64,000 nucleotides of DNA. Origin: Paragyromitra xinjiangensis. Lineage: Eukaryota; Ascomycota; Pezizomycetes; Pezizales; Discinaceae. Shown piece after piece: positions 24,913-36,597 of the stretch (the first letter of the stretch is position 1; each line of letters starts with the position of its first letter). The notes beneath the pieces were generated by a model. That model had not been told where the DNA came from, did not search any database, and saw only the letters and a program-made list of their open reading frames with translations. Where the stretch lies: NCBI GenBank assembly GCA_038503065.1, contig JBCAMK010000004.1:1253001-1317000 (forward strand), in the 5' to 3' direction. The position numbers and the translations under genes are program-made.

Positions 24913-26816
24913 ATGTCTCGACTAGCGTCCTCTCCCACCCCGACAACCTACACACTTGGCGTACCTATGGATGCACCTTCAATTGGGAGACGAATTACAC
25001 ATGCGACTAATCCTTCCACTACTTCGCTGAGCACTTTCAACTCGCTAAAGCCACAAAGTCTTTCGATCCCGAGGATACGGATACTCCTTGCGCCGTATAT
25101 GTCACCCTTTGTCGTTCCACTGCACAAAGTTGAGACATGGGAGGTGGGTAGCTATAACCTTGATTTATCGAAACATATTCAGTAGGCGCTAATTCACTAT
25201 GGCTTATTACAGCTCCTTCAAAAAGCGCTCCAGAACCTCTTCGGCCTAGACATTTTTAATTCCCCAATAAGGATAACTGATCATCAAGGCAATTCAATCC
25301 TTCCAGCCGTTTGGACAGACCTCTTAGAACCAGATATGACGGTTATTGTCGACACATGCTCACTCCAAGCTGAAAACTCGCCAGTCATCTTCGAAACTCC
25401 CAAATTGCGCTCTCTCTCACCGCCAGTGTCCCCAGCATTTACTATTAGGGAGTCGGAAGACAGTTGTTATGATAGCGCTAGCACGTTCATAGCTCCGCGT
25501 GGTGTAATTGGGCAAGCTGTGCCAATGATGCCACCACATCCGATGACAACTGCGGGGATGTTTAACGTTCATAACCGTAAGCCATCTATGGGAAGGTTAA
25601 AGAATTGGGCACAAAAAAATGAAGAAGAGAAGAGAAACACTTCTGTCAGTATGTTCACTGGGATGAACTCAAAGCAACCAAATGCTCAGATATCAAAGCC
25701 TTTGCAGAAGGAAAAGGAGGAACAGTTTACCCTCAGGAAAAGCGTAGAGAGAAAAGAACAGGAACATGGTGCAGGTACATTGGGCGATAAACAGAAGTCT
25801 AAACACTTTAAGTCGACTATTTCACGGTTTGCCAGAGCACTCCTCCGTGTGCTATCTGCCGGTACGATCCAATCATCCTCAAAAGAAGGAAAAAAGGATT
25901 CAGAGAAGCCAAAACGAGGAAAGTCCGAGAAACCTCGGAGAACGATAACCATGGAGGCCATCGAGAATAATCCCGGAAAGCCCCAATCGAATTTTCGTAT
26001 CCATAGACTTCCTTCTGAAAGTCGAGGAGTTTCTATTTCAAGGCGTCGCGGAATTCCTTCACTACCTCCTGTGGTTCCTCCAGCTATTCCTTCGACTCAA
26101 ACCCATCACGAAGTTTCCAAAGTCAGTATGATACCATCTGAGCTGGCATTCATTAATGCAGAGTCTCGTCGATCGAAATCGCTCTCATATCTTAGACCAA
26201 CTAAAGCAGCTTCATCAACCACTCCATCCCCTGCAGGTTCAATCAAACGTCGCCCGCGCTCCAGGTCATTCACATCCATAAACAACAAGCTCTCTGTTAT
26301 ATCCCCACCAATCCCACCGAGGAGATCCAGCCTAGAACTAGGAACCAATGCGCAGTATAAATGCCTAAGCATGGATAAAGCAGCTATTCAAGAAGTTTTT
26401 AATGATATGGATGGCGCCACACTGGGTTCCGGCACAAGAAGTAGGAGTGGGACAGGAGATACTGCCTCTACGAGTGTTTCTTTGAGTCCTACTCTTGTTT
26501 CTATCGATGTAAGCCACACCTTCCACAAGGCCATCCAGTATGATTTTACTAAATTTCGGTGTTCAACATCTAGAAACCACTTCCTAGACTTCCTTTCAAA
26601 TTTTCCGCGTTTCCAGCCCCATCGCCTCCTCGATCTCCGTTAATCATGTCAGGTTGGCAGAAAGGTGTGCTCAGGCCTATGACTCCCAACAAAGTAGAAG
26701 AATATGGAAGGCCAGCAACAGCTGTTACAAGGAAGATTACAAGAGTAACATTAAGGAAAGTTGTATCGACTGATTTCGGTGCCGCAAAGAAGAAGAGTGC
26801 TGGTGGACTGTTTTAG
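24913..26816 (+). CDS. Protein with N-terminal ubiquitin-like domain (three exons, 589 aa)
   Basis: Exons are 24913-25143, 25213-26508 and 26574-26816; introns of 69 and 65 nt are both phase 0, the second with a TACTAA branch site. Residues about 53-125 match a ubiquitin-like fold common in fungal regulatory proteins: IRILLAPYMSPFVVPLHKVETWE, then LLQKALQNLFGLD, ITDHQGNSILPAVWTDLLEPDMTV. The rest is Ser/Pro/Lys-rich: a basic block at about 230-300 (KSTISRFARALLRVLS and KPKRGKSEKPRR) may bind DNA, RNA or nuclear import factors. The C-terminus reads SGWQKGVLRPMTPNKVEEYGRPATAVTRKITRVTLRKVV, looking conserved. The acceptor at 26573 was chosen because it keeps this C-terminal frame; using the later AG would stop at once. 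Function unknown. Confidence 0.85.
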
Positions 26817-29704
26817 CGAGTGTTAGGTCATACTCTGATTTTCTTTCCCCTATTATACTGAGCGATCTAGGGAGGTAAACTTTAGTTGTGATAGCGTAAT
26901 TATAGGATATCCTTTTGTATTTAGTTTTCTTTGGGAGCGTTATAATTTTCTCGTGGCGGATTTCCTACTAGTACCATTCCTTGTAAACTGCTGTATATAT
27001 TCCCGTCACTTTTTGTCATATTATTACTGGGCGAGTTGATCCGTTCAATTTTCCCTATCTCCTACACTAACTCTTTATGGTGATAATAAACCCGGCGAGG
27101 TTGGATCTGGAAGTAAGATGGAGTTTTTCATCATTCTCTTCCTCCCCAAAATGTACGATAACTGTATTTCTATCTTTTCCCTCGTGCGCTAGTCTATACT
27201 AGGGGTAACTATGAACTAGATACATAGTTTCGGTGACCTAGTAGATACATACCGTTTTCAAGGCGATTTAATTACCCTAGGCTTAGCGCCGCTGTATCCC
27301 AGCCTAGTCGAATATCTTTAGTTTCGTGGGGAGATATTAGTCCCGTAATAAATCGTATGTCCTCTTGCTATAATCCCATCCGTAATACTGCATGGATTAA
27401 CAATACATTAGTAAATTTGTGGCCATTAGAAGAGACAGCACCATGCCTTAAGCTTTTCGAAAGACCCAGATATATTCTGTCACATTACTTAAGTTATTCA
27501 CCACTCAGGGTATTAATCCCATTTGCATAAATTGCATTTCAGGAATGCGTATCCCCCGAAAGTTTCGAGACTATATATAATGAGAGGGTAGGGGATTTTC
27601 AGCCGCCCCGCAGAACCAATTAATGGCTTGGCCGGCAGACCTCCCCCTTAATTCTACAAAGGTGAGTGATGCGACAGCCCTAGAGAATAAACCCACTATT
27701 GGCTCCGCAAAACATTTATGATAGCACTTAAAGCTTCGATATCCTCCCTACGGACTCATTCAACTAGCTTCGCAATTTGAAGCAAAATCAATTGTAAGTA
27801 TGAATAATATCATTAACTCTATCAAGTTTCACCCGTAATACACATCAGCCGGGGGCCGGCCTCTACCTATATGCCTTTAGTTTGCAGTAGAAATTGCTGC
27901 AGTTATTTATCCACCCTGAATATAGGATGTATAAACTATCATTAGTGGCAAAAGGCTGCTTGGCGAGTGATAATCTATGATTATAATTACCCCACTTATC
28001 GCACATCTTAACTTACCACTGCTTCCTTTCAACTACACCACAGCTGCGGAGATAGGTGTTTTAAAAAATTCCCAGTGAATTAGATCTGCTTTTTAGACGA
28101 GATAGCGTAGGTTATTGGTAGAGGGATTCAAACTTGAATCATCCTATGATGATGTACCATTGCCAAACGTTGACCAGCGCCATTCCCTTCAGGTTTACCC
28201 GTTACAAAAAGCAAAGACTTGTTACTTGCCCGCACAGGATAAATTACCCCTAAAAGCAAGTGTAAAGGAGCGATCGATTAGAATTAGAGGCTTGTATGGT
28301 CTAGCACAAGACCCCCCTTACAGTATCATCGTATAGTGCGATAAACAGCCTCCCACTAACACCCAACACAGCTGGGCAAGCCGAAGGCTAGATCCTAGCA
28401 CGCTGAGATGGAAAACGGAACCTAGGACTGGACGACCAAGTTCCGCATTTTACGTGTCTATCGGATCGCAATAAGCTAGGCATCGTTCCTCTAAGCTAGC
28501 TGTAAACATCTGGGAACCTTGTTACACACCGTAAATCCTACAAACTCCGTCAGCACCAGGAGTAGGGACTATGGTTGATGCTTCACAAAGTCCATTGTTT
28601 GAGATTATAAATCCCCACCCAATATAGCTACTACCACCACTAGCGCAATATCAGTTTCAGCACTTGTTATTTCGAGCGCGCAAAGTAACAAAGGTTTGCG
28701 ATTAGGGATAGGCAACCAAATACCTCGGTAGGGTTATAAACAAGACAGAGATATCGCTAACTCAACTACCACCGGGCGTTGCTGTTTGTTATGTTTTACA
28801 ACTGTACTGCACTCTCCAGGCCCTGCTAAAAGACCAGAATTCCCCTTCACATATGGGCTTGTACTTATGAAAGCTAAGACTTAAGGGAGCTGGGGTGCGA
28901 GAAAGCTGATATATGGTGGACCAGGCCCCAAGTCTTCTGAAGCCTTGGGCCTCTTAGAGATTCCGGAAAACACGAGCGGCAAAACTACAGAATAAGATCC
29001 TTACGTACATGTTTGTGCAAACGCACGCTGAATAGTCGAGTCCGGCGGCTTGTTGGCAGCTCCCCTGAGCAATCGCTCTACGGCAGGGTTTAAAACTTCT
29101 CCCGCTCCTTTGTTTGATTGTTCAACTTTCCCTCCCCATGGTAAAGGTTTAGATGTGCTAGGCTAATATTAAACGAAAGGCACTTCGACTCCCAAACGCT
29201 CGAGTATTTAACTCAACTCCTAAACCATAGCTAGGGGCCTCGGGAGGCAAGCCGCCTTCTCTACTGGAGTAACCCGATTATTAGGAATTTAGGCGTGAAC
29301 TGGGCGGAAAAGCTGATGTAGGTTCGTTGGTTAGAGCTTGTATGTATGTCAATGATCACTTCATGACATTATTAGATTACCTAGCTCCTAAGCTCTGGCA
29401 TAAATGATTTGTCCAAGATTACAGTTCTGCTGATAGCAGTCTGATGTCTTGGGGAGCTTCAGCCCCGAACGCACTTAGGCGCTCCTCCGTTAGTCCAAAC
29501 CTTAATACGTTAATGCTTGGGCGCCCCCAACACGAGATCGTGCGGCTTGAGCGACTAGACGGGAGCGACAAGTTAATAATCGAGGTTCTTATAACATGCT
29601 TAAGGCTAAGACGACCTTTTGTTTTTTATACGCCTTGTTACTAATCTAGCTAAAGTCCGATTATTCCCCCCGACCGGTGCCAGTTTGCGCCCACGGCGCC
29701 TGGG

Positions 29705-29727
29705 GAAAAAGAAAAAGAAAAAGAAAA
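29705..29727 (+). repeat. (GAAAAA)n microsatellite
   Basis: Three near-perfect AAAAAG units in tandem. Confidence 0.8.
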
Positions 29728-30835
29728 CCCGAAGTTTATAAAAAGTCACCTACGGGTGATCTAACCCGTCGGAGAATATATACACTGTTTTGCATAGGTA
29801 TTTCTAGGCAGTCTGTTTAGAGATTCAGACCATTGAGTCGTTTATGAACGGCCCAGGCAGTTCGACATAGAAACGCAACGCCCCTGAACAATTTAAAATA
29901 GTACTTTACGAGCTACCAAATAATTCTTAGTGCTTTTGTATCTAGAGATCGGAGGGTAGAGACAACACAAGGCAATTTTAGAAGTACTCGCGTCACCACG
30001 ACGCCCAATAATTCATGCAAAGCATTGGTTTAATTGTAAGTGAGCCCCAAGATAGATTTCTAAGATCTATGCATGCAATTATTACATAGGCGCTAATAGT
30101 AAATGGTGAACGGCTGGTAAGATACTCGCTGCAGTTGGCCTCGCTGACAATGCGCCGGAATACTGAGAGGACAACGCAGCAACCGGTGAATAACTTATTC
30201 CCACTCCAGAGAGATCTGCCGATGGATCACTCATCCGGATTTGATGCAGTACGCACATAAATACACATCATTGGGCGACTGGTCCGCAAGCTGCGCAGAA
30301 AATGATGGGGGCTCCTCCCACGGTGGAGAAACTAGTTGGAAGGGCTGCAAGCCGCATGGCGGAGAAAGCTTGTTCAGGGTTTACATGAGTGGGGTAGAAT
30401 TTTCAATTCCCTCTAGGGATTGGTCCAAGATTCATGATGCAGAGGTTTTCGGTTACACTGCGATGGATGTCGTGCTTCCTGATGCACATGCAAGCCAATC
30501 TTTTCTACCCAATCTTTTTAGTCACGCGAGCTTCGATTCGTGTGTCAACCAATATTCTAGAATTCTTGACTTGTGGAACAGTCTATTTCTAACTCTAGGA
30601 AATGACTAAATCATGTGGGAGATCCCTGAGCGTGAAGTAGGTAACGCTGTACTGTACGGAAATTCGAGTAATAAACACATTATGAAGAATACAATAGAAT
30701 TGACCAAAGTTTGAGTTTGAGTCTCTCGACCCTTGAATCCAACTTTTCCAATCAGCAAATGAAAAGTTATATCCTGCAGGAAATGCTTAAGTACCACCTT
30801 CTTGGTATGGCCAAGCAATTTACCCGGCAGCACAG

Positions 30836-32275
30836 GAAATGATCAATTGTTGTCAACTGCAGCGAAACTCATCAAAAGTACATGTAGTCCCCAAAACAAC
30901 ACCGGTCAGCGCACGAGAGCAATATTAACGTCCTGTTTAAAATCTCTTATGCGAGGTAGTTGCCACTTCATTCATAACCTACTATATTCAAGCTTCGTTC
31001 TGAGTATTTAGGAAAAGTTTACGTTCCTTGAGACACCTAATTCCCAACTCATCACTCTAAGCCAAATCCAAACGAACTTAGCCACATGCAGTCCAGGCGG
31101 GATCAATACTTTATTCATTAGGGCTCGAGTGATAGTTTATGACACTATAAAAGTCATCAATAAGGCTGAGCTGACTAAGAGCCAGCTGCTAGCTGGCTCG
31201 TCACATTCCCATCTTTTTTCGAGTTCGATTTCTGAAGATCAGGGAGATGATCCAATTGGATCGGAATTCTCACAAGAAAAACTACAGCTATGCACCATAG
31301 TCTCAAGAAGTTGATTACCTGGTGAGCCAGACTGCACGAAAGTGGTGAGAAATGATGAATTGTTGATGCAAACTGCAGCGACATACACATATACATGAAT
31401 ATAAGGCAGCGGTACCCGGCAGCTTCAAAACTAGAGGTTTCCAAGCTTACGAAACATAATCTTCAAACTTTCTTGATCCAGTAAGTATTGATATCCGGGG
31501 AAACAAAATAATCCAACCGAGGCTAACCATTTCTCTTCTTCCACAAATTACCAGCAAAGAAACAAGGGGTTCGCTATCCAAGTCTAGATTGCGTACTCCC
31601 GGCCGCTGCGCAACCTATCGTAAGAAATACCCATCGGAATTTCAAGGCCATTGTAAAAGACAGCGGCTCATATATCACACTGGCCATGCTGATCGCAAGA
31701 CGACCATACAAAAGACAGCATAAGTGCATAAGACATCAAACCATGTTTCATGCAATATTCCGAGCGCCTCTTTACGGTCTCAGGCTTGCAGGGAATGGGT
31801 ATGTTTCAGCACCAATAACAGGTCTTATATTGAAGTCAACGACGTGCCGGTTTCCGAAAACTAGTTACACCACGACATGGATCTTGCCCGGTAGGTACTT
31901 TTGAGTTTCTAGATCGATATGCGAGAGATCATGTCCCGCTTTCCACGTCGATGCCCTAGGAACTCTGTACCATTGAGGTCTCTTCAGCCGTGGATATTCT
32001 CAGTATGAATCGCAACTAGGTTCCTGAGCTCGCTTCCTATGAATACAGTCAGGTCGTTGTTGTGAGGAAGAGCAATCATCAAAGTGCGGGCTGACCGAAG
32101 GCATGGAAGTGTTTCTGTCGTAAGCATCTTGATGCATCACCAGAACTTACGGATACACTTCCCCAGATCCCTGACAGAAGCTTCAGCTACATGTATGCAT
32201 AAGCCAATCGGTCCAATGTCGATTTCGAAGAAATGATCAACTGTTGTGTCCAGTAACACAACTCATATATTGAAG
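30836..32275 (+). repeat. Three diverged direct repeats
   Basis: Segments at about 30836-30888, 31348-31397 and 32228-32275 share GAAATGAT(C/G)AA(T/C)TGTTG and then AACTGCAGCGA- or AACACAACTCAT-like sequence. Spacing is about 510 and 880 bp. In translation all three carry EMINCC-like text with stops, so they could be decayed copies of a short coding unit. Confidence 0.4.
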
Positions 32276-33556
32276 TCCCAGAACTCAGGAAATACGAGCA
32301 TAAAAGTGTGTGTATATATATGAGCTCAGAAAAGTACCCCAACTCAGCTAATTTCCAAATTCCTCCCAAGACTTTTTGTCCCTACTTCATGCGGGGGGTT
32401 GAATATGTTTCTACACGCACTATCGCGATTAGTTGTTTTCTAGAGTTGCACTTTGTCCCATCGCGAGATCTAACCGACTCTTTTGCATGTCTCAGCTGTT
32501 GAGTGACAGCCCATGACCAGTTGTCTGCTGCTAATCTCCAAGGGTCTTACCGGTAACGCCCGAGAATGCTTGTCATGAGTCCTTGGCGGTTCAGAATTCG
32601 GACGAAATAACATTCACAGTCCTCCCACATATTTGGTTATTCAGTAACGCTTTTTAACAACTCCTCAAGTCGGTGTTTTTACCCCGAGCTTACGCCATCG
32701 CCCTTTGGATTTACCTAATCACATCAATGAACCAAGCAGATTGCGATGAAGTCTCTGCAAGGCGTTTTCTTGGCTTCCGATTGTATCGCTCTAGTAACCA
32801 TGAAGCCGTTGAACCTTCAAGCTGGCGTTGGTGACAACAACCAATAATGTCCGAGCGAAGACAAGCTAAGAAAAATATCAGTATTCCAGAGGCGGCTTAA
32901 AGAGGTCAATAACGCGTTCGCATAAGATGGGGTGCACCCGCCACTTTATTTCTTATCCTTATTTTTTTTTTTGTGTTATCCTCGGCTATAACTCGGCTTC
33001 GCGACTTTTCCCCGGATTCAAGATTCGGGTTCAAAAACACCCGCATTTCCCTCCACACCTCAAGATAGAGTTATCTTGGTATCTATACACACGTTCATCA
33101 TTCGTACCTTCTTGTAACGAGCTACTGCAGATTACTGGCACCCTGGTTCTTTGAATGTCGTTTGGGGGAAACACTCGCACAACATGATGACTACTACGTC
33201 CTTTATTACCTAACTTTTGGCTTCTGCAGCGCATATAGATATTATTGGGAAACCCATTCCATGTTTGCAAGATATATGCGCGAATTTGTCTTGAAATTCA
33301 TGCCTAATCTTCGGAAAAACTACACGGAATAGCTCTCTTTTCCGCCGAGACGACATGGGTATGCGGTGGGGGTACACAAACAACTTTTTTTCCCTTATCG
33401 TTAGGGGAAACGAATATATTCCGGGTCCACATGCAAAGATAGAGGTATCCACTTGGTATATTTCTGCCTTACAATAGTGGGGACGGTACCTGCTACTGGA
33501 CATATTTTCTTAACCTATCTACATTCTCAGCCCTATCTGACAGGTTGTTTGGTACG

Positions 33557-35763
33557 ATGTCGGGTGATGCACCAATCGATACAATTGAGACAAGGCTGTA
33601 TATCAATGGAGAGGTGTGTAGATAGCAGATACTTATACTTGATCCTCCCCTTCCCCACTCCTTTCCTCCCCTTCCTTCACGCTTGCCCCTTGAGTCTTGT
33701 ATCCCCTTTCCATTATTCTTCTGTTCGCTTGACCTACTCTGAGCTCTCACCCACAGCGCTCGTCACAGAAACCATATTAACATGATCCACATCAGTTCGT
33801 CCCCAGCACTGAGGGGGCAACCTTCCCCATTTATAACCCTGCAACATGCGAGCTTGTAACTGAAGGTACATCGCCATTCCATTAGCGCCTACTCATATCA
33901 TCAATATCTATTTATATCAACTGCTTGTCCGCCTATTCCATCAGCTTCACTAACTTCTCCCCTCCAGTCCACGAAGCCAGCTCTCACGATGTCGACACTG
34001 CCGTAGCCGCCGCTTTAGCTGCCTTTCCAGCCTGGTCTCGCCTCTCCGTTCCCTCCCGAGGAACATACTTGCGTCGCCTCTCCACCCTGCTCCGCTCTCC
34101 CGCCGTAACCACGTCCCTCGCACGTCTCGACTCACTCTGTATCGGCCGTTCCTGCGCCCCCGGTACCTACCCAGACGCGCACGTCGCTGCTGATGGGCTG
34201 GAATACTACGCTGCCGTCGCGGAGGAAGTCTGTTGCGGTGAGACACGGGCGTTCACGAATGATGGCGAAAACGGGGAGGAGGAGACGGGGGTATGGGGGT
34301 TCACGATAAAACAACCTTATGGAGTGGTGGCAGCGATTCTACCGTGGAATGTACCGGTGGGGATGTTCTGCTGGAAGGTTGGGGCGGCTGTGGCAGCGGG
34401 AAATACGGTAGTCGTGAAGAGCAGCGAGAAGAGTCCGCTGAGTGTGAGTTGTCCCATCCCGTGATCTTGAATCATTAGCATCTGCTTTCTTTGGTGGATA
34501 CGAAGACCAAGTGTATAGCGGGGAAATCGGCGTCCTGGTTTGAAACACGGTGTAGTGGTAACGTGGGAAGGGTCTCGATGGCGCTTTCTGACTGCGTTTG
34601 CTGGTGGTGAGTTGTGGATGGTTGCTGATTTCGCGGGGTATCCATCTAGTGCTTGAAGCTAGCTTCCCTCGTCCACGCTGCTGGTTTCCCCCCCGGTGTA
34701 ATAACCGTTCTCTCTGGTCCTCCTGCTACTGGCGCTTTTCTCGCTTCACACCCCCTCATCCGACACCTGACCTTCACGGGCTCTCTCAGCACTGGACGCA
34801 TCGTGCAAACGCTCGCCGCCAAATCCAACCTCAAGACCGTCACTTTAGAACTGGGTGGAAAGAACGCAGCGATAGTATTTGGTGATCTGCAGCTCCGGGG
34901 GGAGGTGAAGGTGAAGGACGCTGCTCAGAGGATAGCAGGGAGCGTGAGGTTGTTAATGGGACAGACGTGCTTTGCAAACGGCCGGGTGCTCGTTGAGCGG
35001 GGGTTTGAGGGGGTTTTTGGAAGGTGAGTGTTGCGGGTACGGCTGCCGAGAGGGCTGATTACTATTTCGGGGAGGGGAGGGGGGGGATTGGGGTTGTTAT
35101 GTAGGGAAGAATTGTGGGGTACAGCTACTGAGACAACGGCGGGCAGATTGTTCGAGGAGGCGTTCCTTGTGCACAATGCAGGGCCGATGGTGGATCCAAC
35201 GACCGGGGGCGGGGGACTCGAGCCGTTAGCAGACCGGGTACAGTTCGAGCGCGTGAGCGCGTACATTGAGCAAGCCAGAAGACAGGGCGCGACGGTACAA
35301 GGCGGGGAGAGAATCGGTGATAGGGTAGGGATTGTTCACTTTTCGGATTTTTCGGGACTAGAGGGGGAGTCGCTGCTGACGCGGCAGTTGCGCTGAAACG
35401 CAGGGCTACTTTCTCACCCCCGCGGTCATCCGTGACCTCCCCCCGCACTCCCCACTTCTTCGTGAAGAGATATTCGGCCCAGTGGTGGTGTTCCAAACAT
35501 TCGCCTCAGAAACAGAGGCCATCACGCTAGCAAACGACACCGAATACGGTCTCTACGCGTCCGTGTTTACCGGGTGCCTTTCCCGCGCCATGCGTGTAAC
35601 CCGGGCGCTGGAGTGCGGTCTGGTCGGGATTAACACCACATCCCCGGAGATGGCGAGGGGAGTGCCGTTCGGTGGATGGAAGGGGAGTGGCGTGGGGAGG
35701 GAAGTCATGAAAGCGGGGCTGGTGGGGATGATGGAGGTCAAGAGCGTCACCATGCGGTACTGA
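33557..35763 (+). CDS. Aldehyde dehydrogenase, NAD(P)-dependent (six exons, 518 aa)
   Basis: Exons are 33557-33613, 33796-33865, 33968-34443, 34650-35023, 35105-35324 and 35404-35763; introns of 182, 102, 206, 81 and 79 nt all keep phase. Exon 1 ([19 protein letters not shown]) joins to [17 protein letters not shown], the standard ALDH start. Also present are the oxyanion and cofactor motif [28 protein letters not shown] of the Rossmann fold, the general base Glu268 in LELGGK, the catalytic Cys308 in [10 protein letters not shown], and EEIFGPVV near the end. All key residues are there, so it should be active, oxidising aldehydes to acids. The LELGGK to GQTC region ([17 protein letters not shown]) departs from the usual sequence, so substrate is not predictable. 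Probably cytosolic; no targeting peptide seen. Confidence 0.92.
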
Positions 35764-36597
35764 CCGACGCAGACAGCGACGCTATAGCCAGTTTGCGCGG
35801 GATGATGTGCGGACCGAAACAGAGGGGTGCAGAATGCGAATGGGCGGACGGATATAAAACTCGACCGAGACCGTTACGTTACATGGGAAATATCGAATAC
35901 GACTGTGGAGGAGACCGAGTTATTTGCCGGGGGGGGCGTCACGGCACGTGTCGCTGCCATTGGGCAGGATTAGGGCAGGATTAGGGCAACAGGCGGGGAG
36001 TAGCGGGGGCTAGGGTTGCGTGCTCGTGTTTTTCTGGTGTGATTTGGAAATTACAAATAAAATTAAGGTTATCTAGATGGATTTTTAGTCACCTCATGTC
36101 ATGACGGGACCGCGCTAAACCAGATTGCAAAGCCATGCCTAGTTTTTGGCAAGAGAAAGAGAAAGAGAGGATAATGGGGAGGGTGGGGCGGGCTTATCTG
36201 TGGTGCGCTAGATAAGATACGCGAGGCTTAGCTTGCTTGCCTGCTTACTTACTAACTCTCAGGCAGGCGCGAAGGACGACGCTAACTGAGACAGCTGGAA
36301 GTTGGAAGGATGTCTTGGAGGCTTGGAAGGGAACGAAGATAAGGCTAAGGGTCTCCTCGACTTTTTCACTTTGTTTCCTCTTCTTCACACAGCACAGACC
36401 CGCAGAGCCAGACTCCTCACTCAACCAACACAGACAACAAACCCTTGACTTGATAAACTTTCGTTTCCCCTTAAACTTGACTGCCCCGTCTTCCCCCCAA
36501 ACAATCCATCGTTCCCACTACTACTAGCACTACTAGCACTACCACCCATAAGAGTCATTCATATCCCCCAATCCTCATCACTAGCGAAGAAGATAAT
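35764..36597. other. Intergenic; promoter and 5' leader of the HODM gene
   Basis: Contains a short tandem GGGCAGGATTA repeat near 35965-35985 and a C/T-rich, CACTACTAG-repeated leader just before the ATG at 36598. No gene seen. Confidence 0.5.

Larger units (their letters stand above)
26817..33556. other. Gene-poor tract, 6.7 kb
   Basis: No convincing gene on either strand. It holds a short (GAAAAA)n run at 29705-29727, a 9-bp perfect hairpin at 31179-31199, and three diverged copies of one segment (30836, 31348, 32228). The longest frame (30244-30609, 121 codons) has no family resemblance. Probably old mutated repeat DNA. Confidence 0.5.

Noticed and set aside
26574..26643. Early C-terminus of the ubiquitin-like-domain protein (PHRLLDLR)
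   Set aside because: An acceptor at 26573 keeps an open, conserved-looking frame to 26816, so the short form is probably an unspliced artefact.
30244..30609. 121-codon plus frame in the gene-poor tract
   Set aside because: No family resemblance, no codon bias and no flanking splice or promoter signal; length is possible by chance in 6.7 kb.
33773..33795. Aldehyde dehydrogenase as a pseudogene without a start codon
   Set aside because: A frameshift seemed to precede FVPSTEG, but an upstream exon (33557-33613) with ATG and TRLYINGE joins in phase, making the gene intact.
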